Position numbers and translations under genes: made by a program
In this document: piece by piece, positions 36,333 through 49,110 of the stretch
Layout: the number at the start of each line of letters is the position of its first letter
Numbering within the stretch: the first letter of the stretch is position 1
The notes under the pieces: model-generated
The model's input: only the letters and a program-made list of their open reading frames with translations
What the model was told of the DNA's origin: nothing
Database searches by the model: none
Source: Cristatella mucedo
Taxonomy: Eukaryota > Bryozoa > Phylactolaemata > Cristatellidae
Length of the DNA stretch: 64,000 nucleotides
Direction of reading: 5' to 3'
Assembly (NCBI GenBank): GCA_009760855.2
Contig: WPIO01000008.1
Span: 9,537,001 to 9,601,000 of the forward strand

Positions 36333-37260
36333 GTATGATAATAGGTAATAATAATAAGAAATTTGTTATAGCACCCTCAGAGAACGAAATCTCTTTCTAG
36401 GCACTTTGAATTTGTTGCAAAGGAAGCAAGATTGAATGGTTAGTGGTAGAATGCTTGATGACAGCAAGCATTACATGGTAAGGGGTGACATGCACAGGAT
36501 CAGCATGCAAATAAGGTTAGTGGACGCAAGCACAGCGTCAGAACCCACAAGCAAACAACGGAAAAGTCGCTTGAACTCGGTAAGTGCTGTGGTGAATATA
36601 TGAATTTTTAGCTTTTTTTTTGGACTGAGTCAAGTCAGGGGGATGTCGTGGAGCCTGTCGAAAGTGAATTCCAGGCTTTGGGGTCAAACGGATTAGAGGC
36701 ACCGTCTCCAGATGATTTGGGGTTCGTACGAGGTATGGGCGTGGGATTCCGGAAAGCAGGTGGTACGGTGCCTAGCCTCGTGGAGGAGTAGGTCTGGTTA
36801 GCAGGCTGAAGCCAAAGTATGGAGGGAGCTAAAAGTGGGTAGCAGGACATTGAATTCGATGCTTTGGGTGGCTGTGGACCAGATCAGGTCAGCTGGAAGT
36901 GGTGAGGTTTGGAAACCGTGGCGCTCACGAAAGACAAGTCTGGCTGCAGAGTTTTGCACCAGTTGCAAGTGCCTTGTTTTTATCATGCCGGAAGGCCAGC
37001 AAGTAGTGGGTTGCGGAAGTCAATACATGGTGTCGCAAATGCAAGGAACAATTTAGGTTTGGTATGCATGTCTAAACAGGCCGAAGTATTTTAGCAGTGT
37101 TGTGTAGCTGGAAGTAGGCAGACTCGACCAAAGAGCTGGTATGGTTGTCCACTGAAAGGTAGGACGTTTTGAAACAGGGCACGTGGAGTTCGTGTTGCTT
37201 CAGCTCGAGATAGGCTGGCTGAAATGGTGTTCACCATCAGGTTTTGTGGTGCTGCGACGT
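36333..37260 (-). mobile_element. LINE-A copy A13 (gene 1 intron 3)
   Basis: Minus strand: (aat)n, tail agcaccctcagagaacgaaatctctttct, UTR and C-terminal reverse transcriptase. Frame 36986-36798 keeps RHLQLVQNSAARLVFRERHG. Broken by frameshifts. Confidence 0.85.
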
Positions 37261-37742
37261 AGTGATATAGCTCAATAATTCCCAATAAAACCCATTTTAA
37301 TGCTGTAAAAGAGAAAAAGGAATGATATTTCATTTTTGAATAGGTCATTTAAAGTCAGCTATATGCATGCAATATTTGAGTCGCATTAAGAGTAAGGTAG
37401 TGTGCTTTGAGTAAGTTTAACTCACTTAAATGAAACTACTAGATTCACAATGAACAACAAAATGCGAATGATTAAATATCGCCTGAAAACAGAATATTAT
37501 TATATTACAGTTTTAGTTTTCCTATTGTGATTAAACAGATCTGTTTAAGCTGTTTGGTCTCAGAAGAAACTTAGTCATAGGCAGAATGAGCATAATTTAT
37601 CAATCTAAAGTCTGAATCAAGAAAGCAACTCTAACTCTTAGGAGCTGGAATTGAGTTGTACTTTATCATCATTTTATCAGTTCACCGGAAATTCACTTGC
37701 AATGAAATAGCAAGCGTACTACTCATGCTTACTGCGTTGCAG

Positions 37743-37839
37743 AAAAGATGGCAGTGCATCGTTCCATACATCCTCGTATCTGCAGGGTACATTGTGGCAG
37801 CCATCGTCGGAGCAGTTCAAACAGTTGAGAGCAACGCAT
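37743..37839 (+). CDS. gene 1 exon 4 (TM3)
   Basis: Acceptor ttactgcgttgcag, donor gtaagtaaat, 97 nt, phase 0 to 1, 32 whole codons. It opens KRWQCIVPYILV and continues with a hydrophobic run to about residue 25, then TVESNA. Gene 2 exon 4 has exactly the same length and phases, with W3, I6, P8, Y9, L11, Y16, A20 and V25 identical. The conserved W-x-x-I-x-P-Y start marks it as the family signature. Confidence 0.75.
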
Positions 37840-39582
37840 GTAAGTAAATCTTTCGGATGTGAAGGCTTTGATATACTAAAAGGTCTATTGGACTGTTATG
37901 CTTAAACAGACGCACGCGTGATTTATGTAAGAACCTTGTTCAATTCAGTTCTTTAGCTAGTGACAATTTAAACAGTTTTTTTTAATATATACCTGCCTAT
38001 AATTGAAATCTGTATCGTACTAATATGGCGGACCTGGTTCATAGGGTTGCATCTCTAAAATATATAAAAGCAGAGAAAATTTGCACTCTAGATTTTCTAT
38101 CAATTTACAGATCCACGTTTGTCAGATTAACTTTCTAAAGACAGTGATACTCGTATAGTTTGACGTATCTCTTAGCATACTAATAGGATTAGTCTCTGTA
38201 GTGCAACACTTAAGGCTACGTGGCACCATGCCGTTTGCGAAGTGCATCCGTGAGCGAATGACTTCATTTATTTTTCGGAGTGCTGCCTATGCCGATTTCA
38301 AATGGGTTCTCGCGATCAATTGCAGCCAATTACAACTGCATTTAAGTTTGTGAATTATGGAGTTCTTAAGGGAATCAATTTTTTGGCTCATTTTGGTAAT
38401 ACCGCTTTACTTTATTTTATGCCAGTTCATTTTATGGCTCCGACTGGCTTTTTAAAATGTGTATTACTCATGCCTCACATCTCTCACACCCTACTCTGGT
38501 GTTTTAGCTGTATCTCGCTCTGGTGATTTAGCTGTATCTCTAACCAACCACAAATAGTACTAAGTCAGCACCTCCATTTAAAAAGCTCTAAAAGCCCGGA
38601 CTTTGCTACCGGTTGATATCAAGATACGTAAATACTCGACGAAATTTGCTGCGAAACTGAAAATCTAGTATGCTCACAAGACAGTTTGGTTTTTAAGTGC
38701 AAATCATCACTTATGTACCGATGCGTGGTGCAATTGTGGACGCTGTTAAAGCTTATCAGCTGACATGTTTTGTTTTCATCCGTGTGGCCTATAATAAGGT
38801 ACAATTAAACTGGTGCTTCATAAATGTGTTAGTAGTATTAACAAAAATTCAATTACAGAAGTTTGCCAGAGCTAATAGTAGCAATACCTGTTTCATTTGT
38901 CAGCTTTGAATTAGCAGTATTAAAATACGAGACTGTCCTATTGGCCTTCATGGCTATTATACTAAAACAGCTCGACGTGTTAAGACTAGTTTTGCAAACT
39001 AGAGAAGGCAGTAGATGTTCAGATGCCAGCATGCACTAAACTGCGGATTGATACGTACCTAAGCTGCTATCACGACACATGCTAGCCATTCTACAGCTGG
39101 ATTAGTACCATTCCTCTAAAACAGGCTCCACCGATTTAAGCTATAATTGCACACACAAGAAAGGCAGCACCTAGTAACAGCAAGATCAAAATGCACATAA
39201 GTGAATCTGAAGTTGCTATGCAGCTACATCAATGCGAAATTCAAACACCCCACATCGTGTTATAACAATTCAATAGCTGAGCACTAATGAACACTGATCT
39301 TATAAAGATCTTACCGCTAGTCTTACCGTTCATAGCTCGCAAGCAGGAACTAAACGTCATTTGGAGAAAGGATACTACAGTGAAATGGTATCCTAATGAG
39401 TGTCAAAGCAAAATACAATAATAGTATTCTGCCAAGGATGGATCCACACGAAGATTTTCATATCTCCGAGCGTCATATTGGTTTCTCAAATTTCTCAAGA
39501 CCGACAATTTTTAGATTTATGCTTTCACTATGAATGCGAACAAAATCCAAAAAATGCTAGCTGATTTAACAGCCTCTTTTTG
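37840..39582. other. intronic sequence (gene 1 intron 4, left part)
   Basis: No repeat family or exon recognised. A 74-codon frame at 38302-38526 is hydrophobic in places but lacks splice sites. Confidence 0.4.
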
Positions 39583-39740
39583 TTTAGCGACAGAAGAGCC
39601 TTTAGGGCTATCACCACCGCTTGCAGTGGCGATTAAGGATCGCTCACTGCAGGATTCGAGCCCACGACCTCGGGGCCGAGGTCGTGAAAAGCAACCGCCT
39701 TACCTAGTGAGCCATTACGGCTCACCAAAATCAAAAGAAG
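39583..39740 (-). mobile_element. SINE-B copy
   Basis: On the minus strand: gtgagccgtaatggctcact (tRNA-like start), gaggtcgtgggctcgaatcc (B box), then the body gtgagcgatccttaatcgcc..tgcaagcggtggtgatag and ctcttctg. It is the most complete stand-alone member, with both Pol III boxes visible. Confidence 0.75.
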
Positions 39741-40639
39741 TTTTGATTGGATAAACCTGTGAAAATTCAGCTAGCCAGATGTACCAAATTAAAATGCTGG
39801 TTTGAATTGCAAAACACCATCATGCAAGCATGCATGTTTTCGCTTTTGCTTTGCTATTCGATTGGCCTTAGATCGTCGTTTAGACCGGACGCATGTGAAT
39901 AGCTCATGGTCAGCATCAGAGCTCTTGCCCCAGCTTAGATATGGAGAGCAGATTAGCCTATAAACTTGGCGAATCTCAATGATCTGCTAGCAGGCACAAA
40001 CATTATAAGCTAATGTAAACAAGAAAAGGCGTGCAGAAAACAAAGGCAAGAACCGGACCAATATCTACCGTCACACAGTCGTCAGTCTCGTATCAAATCT
40101 TCAAGGTGAGCTTGGGACCGATTAATGTCAATATCAATCCTCTCAGCCGTACCCGTGGCCTGATCTAGCGACAGCCCTGGAAGACAGCTGCTTGTCTGCT
40201 GTGCAGGTTCCGCGGCGAACCCTCGTTCAAGAAACACAGCATATTGCATATTAAAGCAAGAACCAGGGAACGTTGCCTGAAACTATGTTTTTTTCCGTAG
40301 CCTTAAAGGAAGTATAAGTAGCTCGAGCTCACTTCACTTCCTATGAAACCACTTCCCTCTGTCGTAGCTGACAATGCTACGCCATTTTGCCACATGACGA
40401 AAGTGCACCATCTTGGAAGTGCATCATCTTCCCGTTTGGCGAACGAACTTTCTCGCTTTAATTGCTAGGGATTGATGGTACTTGTTCAACTGTGTTACTT
40501 ATACCTTTGCATGAACCAGGATTCAAGACGGCGAGGCCGCAAAAAATCTGATCCTTATATGTTAGCCGTATTTTCGACCCTCACTTAAAAAGCCTGGATT
40601 AGATACAGAAGTCAGTGCAAACAAACTATCCCCCATTTT

Positions 40640-42135
40640 CAATTCTTTCTTTCTTGTAAAAGATTCTTGAAAAATTGTCGCCAAGCAGCTTGTTTGACAT
40701 CTTGAAGAGAATGAAATGTCAGAAACCTTTCAATCAGGGAAACCGCTCTCTTCCGTGTTAACATTGACATTCTACGTGGCAACGATGACGGGAATCTCGC
40801 TGACCTAGCTCTGATAGATCTGTCTGCTGCCTTCAACACCCTTGATCACGATGTTCTGCTTGAAAGGTTGAGAACAACGATTGGTCTGGCCGACGAGGCA
40901 CTGGCATGGTTTAGATAGTACTTGCCCGATCGTGTTCAATCCGTGTCATGTGGGGGTCCGGTTTAACCCATAACCGCAGTCATCTGAGGATTCCCTCAAG
41001 GATCCGTCCTCGGTCCCCTGCTGTTCTCCATTTATACTCAACCCCTGGGAAAAGTGATTAAGGCCCATGAAATAGAAAAAAAACTTTTACGCTGACGACA
41101 ATCAGCTGTATTTGTCATTCACACCGTCGGAATCTGCTGCAGCAACTGATCAACTGAATGCTTGCCTTGTCGACATTCGATCCTGGATGTCGAAAAACTT
41201 CTTGAAATTAAATGACGGTAAAACCGAACTGCCGGTCACAGGACGCCCTAAGCCTGTGGCTTGATTCAAAGGCTTCGCTCTTCTACTAGGTGATGCTATT
41301 GTGCGACCATTCCCGCATGCTCAAAATTTATGTGTCGTTTTCGACAGCTGCCTCAATTTTAAAAGCCTCATTCAAAAGACTGCTTCTACAGCTTGTCATC
41401 ACGTCCGATCCCTATCAAAGATTAGGAGCTATCTACCACAGTGACTTGTAAAAAGTTTAAATAGATCCTTAGTTCTGTCTCGGCTTGATTATTGTAACTC
41501 TCCGGCTGGGCTACCAAAAAAAGTAACTAGGCCACTGCAGCTGACTATGAATATGGCTGCAAGGCTAGTCTTCAAGTCCCAGCGGTTTGACCACGGGTTT
41601 CCTTGGCTAAAAGAGCTAGGATGGATGCCGGTTGACCAACAGATACAGAGCAAAGTTCTTACACTGACCCACAAGGCCTGCACCGGCATGGCTTCTTCGT
41701 ACCAAGCTGAACTGCTTCACCGGTTTCAGCATCCTCGTGCCCTCAGGTCCTGTATGGACAATACATTAGCGAATCCATTCCTCAGTTAATGACCGTTGGC
41801 GACAGAAGCTTTAGCTATGCAGGTCCTAGACTGTGGAACTCGCTTCAACAATGCATACTCAACAATAACTATTCTCCTACTGCCGTCTATTGCTCACCCT
41901 TTTCAGAGGTCCTGAGCTGCTACTTCCATGCTAATCACTAATTTATCTACTCTTTTGTCTCTGCTAATGCTTCTCACTTTCTCTTTGTTGCGTGATATGA
42001 AGTCTGTTGGCTACCGAATACGTACCAAAAGCCACCTAGGTTGTAAGTGCGCTATACGAAACTCTCCTGCGTAAAACCCACTTAGTCCTAATGGCTTTGT
42101 GGAGTTACAGACGGAGATACATACATACTTTCGAA
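40640..42135 (+). mobile_element. LINE-B copy B4, longest, with reverse transcriptase
   Basis: Plus strand, about 1.5 kb. In order: ILEKIVAKQL region (40660), LIDLSAAFNTLDHDVLLERL (catalytic motif A, 40810), a [13 protein letters not shown]-type block (40990), [14 protein letters not shown] (catalytic YADD, 41090), [14 protein letters not shown] (41190), LGWMPVDQQIQSKVLTLTHK (41620), then the UTR and acagacggagatacatacat. Frameshifts and stops interrupt it (tag at 40918). No endonuclease domain is present: 5'-truncated. Confidence 0.92.
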
Positions 42136-42185
42136 AATCGAAGGTAAAGTCAGAAAATCTTTATTCGTATGCCGGCATTGCAGTT

Positions 42186-42325
42186 CTTATGTTATGTTAT
42201 GTATCTCCGTCTGTAACTTCACAAAGTCATAAGGACCATGTGGGTGTTACGCAAGTGAGTTTTGTATAGCGCACTCACAGCCTAGGCGGCTTTCGGTACG
42301 CATTCGGTAGCCAACAGACTTCTAG
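42186..42325 (-). mobile_element. LINE-B 3' fragment B5, inverted next to B4
   Basis: Tail atgttatgttatgtatctccg and the 3' UTR only, cut at the Leu-Leu-Pro-Asn equivalent (gccaacagactt). With B4 it forms a tail-to-tail inverted repeat with a ~50-bp spacer. Confidence 0.88.
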
Positions 42326-43016
42326 TAGCGAGTTACAATGCACCCAAATAGAGAATAAGTATATATACTAGGGTGCTGTTCGTGAGACTTATTTCTATTA
42401 TCATTAAAGTGTGAGATTACACCTGAAATGTACAAGGTCTTCTGCTTTTTGGTTTCCAGTAAGAGATTAGTACTTATGGCACTTTTGTGCTCATAGTGTT
42501 GTTTTAACCAGTCCACTTGTTGATGAAAGAAATAAAAATCTCACGATGAAATGTATGGGTCAAGACAACAGACTAGGATAAGTTTTACAATAAAAAGTAC
42601 AAGTTTAATACAATACAAAGTTTTACAAGAAATATTCCCGTCTTACGTGTGTCTTATACGTGTCTTATAGGTTAGTATTTGTCATTCTACAAATGAATTA
42701 TACAATCTATATTGCAGTTCACGATGTAAGGTGTGACCACCTCATACTAGTAGACATATAATGGTAGTCTTTCTATTGTAGCCTGCATCGTACTCTTTTG
42801 AACGCACTAATCTAAGTTTCTTATTACGTCAAAGTACGCACGTGGACACTAAGGCCCTAATTGCAACCTGTAGAGGCCATGAGACTAAATACCGCCTGTC
42901 TTAATGGAACGGCATCGTGTTTTTGTATGCAAAAATGTGTAGGCGAAACATTGCAAGCATTCTGGCTAAGCAAATTCACCAAATAAAAGAAAGTCAGTTG
43001 CTGCTTGCCACGCCCC

Positions 43017-43227
<211 letters not shown>

Positions 43228-43301
43228 GTATGCATGTATATCATTCACGCGGTGCTCAGATTTGTAAAAGGATGCAAATTCCTAAAATATCCCCTCGCCC
43301 C

Positions 43302-43442
43302 GAGCATGGCCGTAAAGAAGCTTTTTTGCTCGATGCAGGAAAAGGAACAAAGACGAGGATTCTTGAAAGGTCTGGCTGTAAGGTACTCGCACTCTACGAC
43401 CCAAGTCGTGGATTTGTAGTTTTGCAGAGAGCATCAATTTGA
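43302..43442 (+). pseudogene. methyltransferase-like fragment (weak)
   Basis: Frame reading [20 protein letters not shown] then [13 protein letters not shown], ending at a stop at 43440. The spacing D-A-G-x-G-x-x-T...L-x-x-x-G-x-x-V-x-A-x-x-D-P resembles motifs I and II of SAM-dependent methyltransferases, as in the MraW/METTL15 rRNA family, but the glycine loop is shortened. An acceptor-like tcccctcgccccgag precedes it. It could be a decayed exon or chance. Confidence 0.2.
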
Positions 43443-43746
43443 TTTCTTCTGAAAAGTCTATACATTTTATTTGTATCCCCTAGCAATGCACTGTCATGCT
43501 GATTTAAGTTATTGAGCTAAAAATGAATAAAGTTTATTTCAATGCCAATATGCTAGATCAAAACCAAGGCCCGCTGAACCTCTTGCATAAATGTCTTCAG
43601 ACGATGGCTATCGATCGTGTAGAATCTTCAACCGTGCTTCCGATATGCGTAGCTATAAATCAGACTTTTTAGACTTTATTTTTAAGACTTTGTACTTTAA
43701 CTTCAGATCAATAGGCAATTAAGTATGCATCGAATGAATGTTACAG

Positions 43747-43829
43747 GGCTGTTTAAATCGCCGGACGAAACAATAAGAATTATCTCCTGGCTTGCACTAG
43801 CAGCGAGCATGGTTGCTCCTGTGGTCTTT
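43747..43829 (+). CDS. gene 1 exon 5 (TM4)
   Basis: Acceptor gaatgaatgttacag, donor gtaagtacag, 83 nt, phase 1 to 0. The split codon with exon 4 is TGG (Trp). It encodes a short polar lead (FKSPDET) and the membrane run IRIISWLALAASMVAPVVF. Phase agrees exactly with exon 4 before it and with both exon 6 options after it. Confidence 0.68.
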
Positions 43830-43906
43830 GTAAGTACAGCCTTCTTATTGCAATTGCACTTCCTGTAGATTGTCATGCCGTATAAAGCTAGCTTCCGTTC
43901 TCGTAG

Positions 43907-43960
43907 CTCATTTCACTGCTGCGAGCCTCATGTCTCGCTTATCTCTACCAAAGAGGCTGA
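43907..43960 (+). CDS. gene 1 exon 6 (C-terminus)
   Basis: After a 77-nt intron (acceptor gcttccgttctcgtag), 17 codons in phase 0 read LISLLRASCLAYLYQRG and stop at TGA. This completes TM4 and leaves a short basic end. An alternative acceptor at 43868 (cacttcctgtag, intron 39 nt) gives a 68-residue tail to TAA at 44075, starting IVMPYKASFRSRS and rich in Cys (HCCEP, DGCISSCGSCK). Both use phase 0 and both precede the same poly(A) signal. Sequence does not decide; both forms could exist. Confidence 0.45.
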   Translation, partial: LISLLRASCLAYLYQRG

Positions 43961-44153
43961 TGGATGCATTAGCAGCTGTGGCAGCTGCAAGCAAACGCTG
44001 GACTGTGGTCTCGCAAGCTCCAGGAGCAACTTCCGGTGGTGCTTACAGGACCATTGGTATTCTACCGTGGATTAAAATGCTCACTGTCCAACAGGAGAAT
44101 ATCTGCCGTCTCGGATAGACAATAATGAGTTGTTCTCCTGTTTTTCTCTGCTG

Positions 44154-44159
44154 AATAAA
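44154..44159 (+). terminator. polyadenylation signal of gene 1
   Basis: Canonical AATAAA, 79 bp after the longer of the two possible stop codons and 194 bp after the shorter. A T-rich and GT-containing stretch follows (tgtttcg, cttttgttttc). Confidence 0.55.
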
Positions 44160-45921
<1,762 letters not shown>

Positions 45922-46740
45922 TTATAATTAATCCGGTTTTAATCAGTTATTGTAATTCAGGTACGGCGAGTAGTCTCTAGGCTGCCATTATGTGGCTGAT
46001 ATAGCATATTGCATACTGCATTGTACAGTTTCAAAATGTAAAAAGAGACTCGCTTCGACATTATACTAGATCTTGTTATGAGATTGTTATCTTTAAATAC
46101 CATCAAGATCTGGATTATGAACCCAGGATAGCTTCCAAATTGTTGTATTACCAATTGTTCACGTGATTAACCGAGATTGACGTTTCTCGCTGCGAATTAC
46201 CACAACAATTCTGCCGGAACTCATATACTAAACATTAGAGCTTACATACGGGGTGCACTATTAGGGCTTGCACCTACTTTAAGTGCACGAAAATTAGTTG
46301 CTTCTAAGAACATAGACTTAAAATATTTTGAAGGACTTGAAGTGGTAATGCCAGTTAATAAATCGGCTGTAAATTGCAGTCAATAGCATTGGAATCTACA
46401 AGAGACTCCTGACTTCTAAAAGAGATCTATGACCCTTGGATAATGCATTTCAAACACTTTACGTGATACCCAATCGCCGGAAATATTTGCACTAGAGCAT
46501 TTTCAAATAGTAATATGCAATCGTAATATTTCAATCGAGCTTAAATCGGCTGTATTAGAGTATAACCCAATAAGTAGAGACCAACTCACGACAGGTACTA
46601 CGGAGGCTCTTCAGTTTATATAGCAGTCCCGTCGTCTGACAGCCTGGTCATGCTTTTCATAATCAATTTCTAACGCCGCGTTTCAATCGCAAATTCTTTA
46701 GTTGAAACTCCTCTGCTCAGGGAAAACAGCATCTGCTACA

Positions 46741-46924
46741 TCAAACAGCGATATAGGAGATATACATACAGCGATACAGGAGATCAAAGCCTGCCGGCTC
46801 CTCTTGCTCCGCTGGTGGATTCACTTTTTGAATGCCCTCTTTTAAGCCCGTGGTTAATATACTGTTCATCGATTCGAGCAATTCAAAAATTCGGAGCTTT
46901 TTTCGGTAATTTGGAGGTGCATGC
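46741..46924 (-). CDS. possible minus-strand exon, unknown
   Basis: After an acceptor-like gattcagcttag on the minus strand, the frame reads NYRKKLRIFELLESMNSILT, then TGLKEGIQKVNPPAEQEEPA and on to a stop near 46741. A donor-like gtatgt lies at 46769. The mix of charged and hydrophobic residues looks protein-like and amphipathic. No family recognised, and it is isolated on this strand. Confidence 0.25.
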
Positions 46925-47035
46925 CTAAGCTGAATCGGCGGCGCTCGCAGATGACAGCTTGGAGCCAATACCTACCACTGTATCATTCACGTGACCCAAA
47001 AACACGTTACTGACTGTAGACTTCTTTCATGTCTC

Positions 47036-47405
47036 TATGAAAAGAGTCAAATGAAAACTGCGCGTCCAGCCCTTAAGACGGCTGAAAGTGCGCACGAAAA
47101 GCTTTGAAGACAGTTGCCATTCGCCACGAGCCTAAAGAAAGACACGGCCAGGTGCCATCTCACCTAAATCAAGCCCCTGCTACTGGGTTCTCGCTTTCCC
47201 AGCCGTCTCACCGAGCCCCGGCTCATACGATTTAGTCAGCTGACGCCAATCGTTCCGGTAAGAGTTAGTCAGCGGATGCCTATCGTTCCGGTAAGCGCGC
47301 TCGCGTCTCCTCTTCCAATGGGGTGGACAGAGCTCTCGGCGAAGCTCTTGCTGTGAGTGGGCTGAGCGTGCCGCTCTTCGGTGGCATTGACTTTGTCAAA
47401 AGAAA
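47036..47405 (+). promoter_or_regulatory. GC-rich 5' region of gene 2
   Basis: GC and CpG content rise sharply here and continue into exon 1, as in a CpG-type promoter. It holds a direct 33-bp duplication (47232-47264 and 47265-47297, ...atcgttccggtaag...). No TATA box seen. The last bases before the start (ctttgtcaaaagaaa) resemble those of gene 1. Confidence 0.4.
47232..47297 (+). repeat. 33-bp tandem duplication upstream of gene 2
   Basis: Two units starting ttagtcagc and ending atcgttccggtaag plus two or three bases, with four mismatches or so. They lie about 110-175 bp upstream of the gene 2 start codon. Confidence 0.85.
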
Positions 47406-47474
47406 ATGGCCCCGGAGAGATTATGCGGCTGCGGACGTAAAAAGCAGGTCATCGTGGCCGCGTCGCTGACCATG
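47406..47474 (+). CDS. gene 2 exon 1 (start, first half of TM1)
   Basis: ATG to donor gtgagc, 23 codons, phase 0. It starts MAPERLCGCGRKKQVIVAAS and ends LTM. The Cys-Gly-Cys-Gly plus basic cluster just before the first membrane segment is typical of small tetraspan proteins such as LAPTM relatives and offers possible acylation sites. GC-rich context and codon use differ from gene 1 exon 1, in line with the GC-rich promoter. Confidence 0.6.
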
Positions 47475-47740
47475 GTGAGCTTCGGAGTCGGCGGCATGCG
47501 TTTCACGGCGAGCGTTTCACTGCGACCAGCTGGCTTTCCTAGGGCTGACACTCTCGCGCGCAGCTAGGTGCTAGTTATTCTGGTTAGAAGGAAGCCAGTC
47601 TGTGTTGCACGCTAACTGCATCCAGTTTTTATCGGTGCTATTTCGACGTTGGCTCGGTTTGCGAGTTTTTTGGTCGCTTTGAGGTTGCCCACTGTATACA
47701 GCCCAGTAGCCGCTCATTTTGGTAAATATTCTGGTTCCCT

Positions 47741-47816
47741 TTCCAGCCTCAGCCTCGGCCTCAGGAAGAGGCTCAGCCTCAAGAGCTTCTTAGCCTCGGC
47801 CTCAGCTTCAGGAGCT
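47741..47816 (+). repeat. CCTCAG/CCTCGG hexamer-rich tract
   Basis: Imperfect repeats of cctc(a/g)g with interspersed variants, in gene 2 intron 1 about 270 bp after exon 1. A 78-codon frame through it (47649-47885) is low-complexity and not called. Confidence 0.75.
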
Positions 47817-48599
47817 GCGCAGCTGAGAGCTATTTATTTGCTACGTCTCAGGGCTCGCTCCTCCCACTCGCTTCGGGAGACCTGAGAAAAGTAAAGGAAC
47901 TACAAGGTAGCACGCTCAGCTAGTGGTCTAGACGTCTGATATTTGATGGTAGCGAAGGAAAGAGCGTGGGAGAAAGATGCACAACAATGCCCTAAGCTGA
48001 AAATGATTTACAGTGTAAGAAATTGTTGCATGAACTTGAAACAATCAAACTTCCGATCAGGTCCATGCAACTAGTACGAGAAAGTAATAAACATTCTTCG
48101 AAACACTATGCAGAAATCTGCCAGCATGCAGAGAGTCCCTGTGCCACTGACAGTAAGGAAGGGATTAAGACGCTATAAAATAGCTCAACTCACGTGACAG
48201 ACCATAAGCACTTAAGTAAAAAGGTTTCAATCCTGAGAACAGCCTGTGGTATGCTAATACATGGCCTTTATAAGTTATAAACTGATTAAATTTACTTGTG
48301 GAAAATAATTCACGATTCTTCACGATGCTTGGAACCAATAATTTCAATAGACACTGAGCAATAGTACGGTCAAGAACAAAAAATAACGAGGCGTTTTGTG
48401 CTAGCTAGCAGCCCTTGGGCTTAGAGCTATCGCGAGTGTTTAGGCTAAGAAACTAATCTAAAAAGATCCCTCGATCGACGCTTAATTCTAGATATTGGTC
48501 TGACTTTTCAGGTTTGTTACTTTCGCTTTGGACAGCATGTGTAGGCGCATTGCAGTATTTAAACTAGCGAGCCTCAGCATTTACAGCTGACATCCCCAC

Positions 48600-48960
48600 A
48601 AGGATTGCATTACAATTTCTCAAATTGAATGACGATGAAACAGACTCTATAGTTATACACAACCAAGTGTGAATCAGAAGTTGGAAAACTTAAAGGTCAA
48701 AATTGGCTCTGCCAGCATATCTCTTGATGGATCTGCATGAAAGCTAGGTGTCCTGTTTCAAAGTGATTTTTAGACGGCCACTTAAGCTCTGCAGTCGAGT
48801 TAGCCTACTTTCAGCTTCATGACATTGCTAAAATTCGGGCTTACTTTGACAGGTTAAGTACATCCTATGAACTGGTCCATTAATATCTGACATCCTATCT
48901 AAATTTGTAAAACTCACTTCTTGCTGATCCTGCTGGCCTGTGCAATCGGGGGCTTGAACA
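48600..48960 (+). mobile_element. LINE-A copy A14, left part
   Basis: Plus strand, from the FLKLND-equivalent (tttctcaaattgaatgacga) to ctgtgcaatcgggggcttgaac, where it is interrupted by SINE-B. It continues at 49111. Confidence 0.8.
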
Positions 48961-49110
48961 AATATTAGATAGTTTAGGAATCTTGCTAGTATAGCTGTAA
49001 ACGACCCTACCGGATATCACCACCGCTTGCAGTAGGCAATACAAGATCGTCCACTGCACGATCGAACCCAGGACCTTGGCGCTGAAGTGCGAGCGCCTTC
49101 CCAGCCCCTA
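48961..49110 (-). mobile_element. SINE-B copy inserted in LINE-A
   Basis: Minus strand: gctgggaaggcgctcgcact, cctgggttcgatcgtgcagt (B box), body gatcttgtattgcctactgcaagcggtggtgatatccgg. It splits LINE-A copy A14, so SINE-B was active after LINE-A. Confidence 0.78.

Noticed and set aside
47649-47885. 78-codon Ser/Leu/Ala-rich frame
   Set aside because: Runs through the CCTCAG hexamer tract; low-complexity translation.
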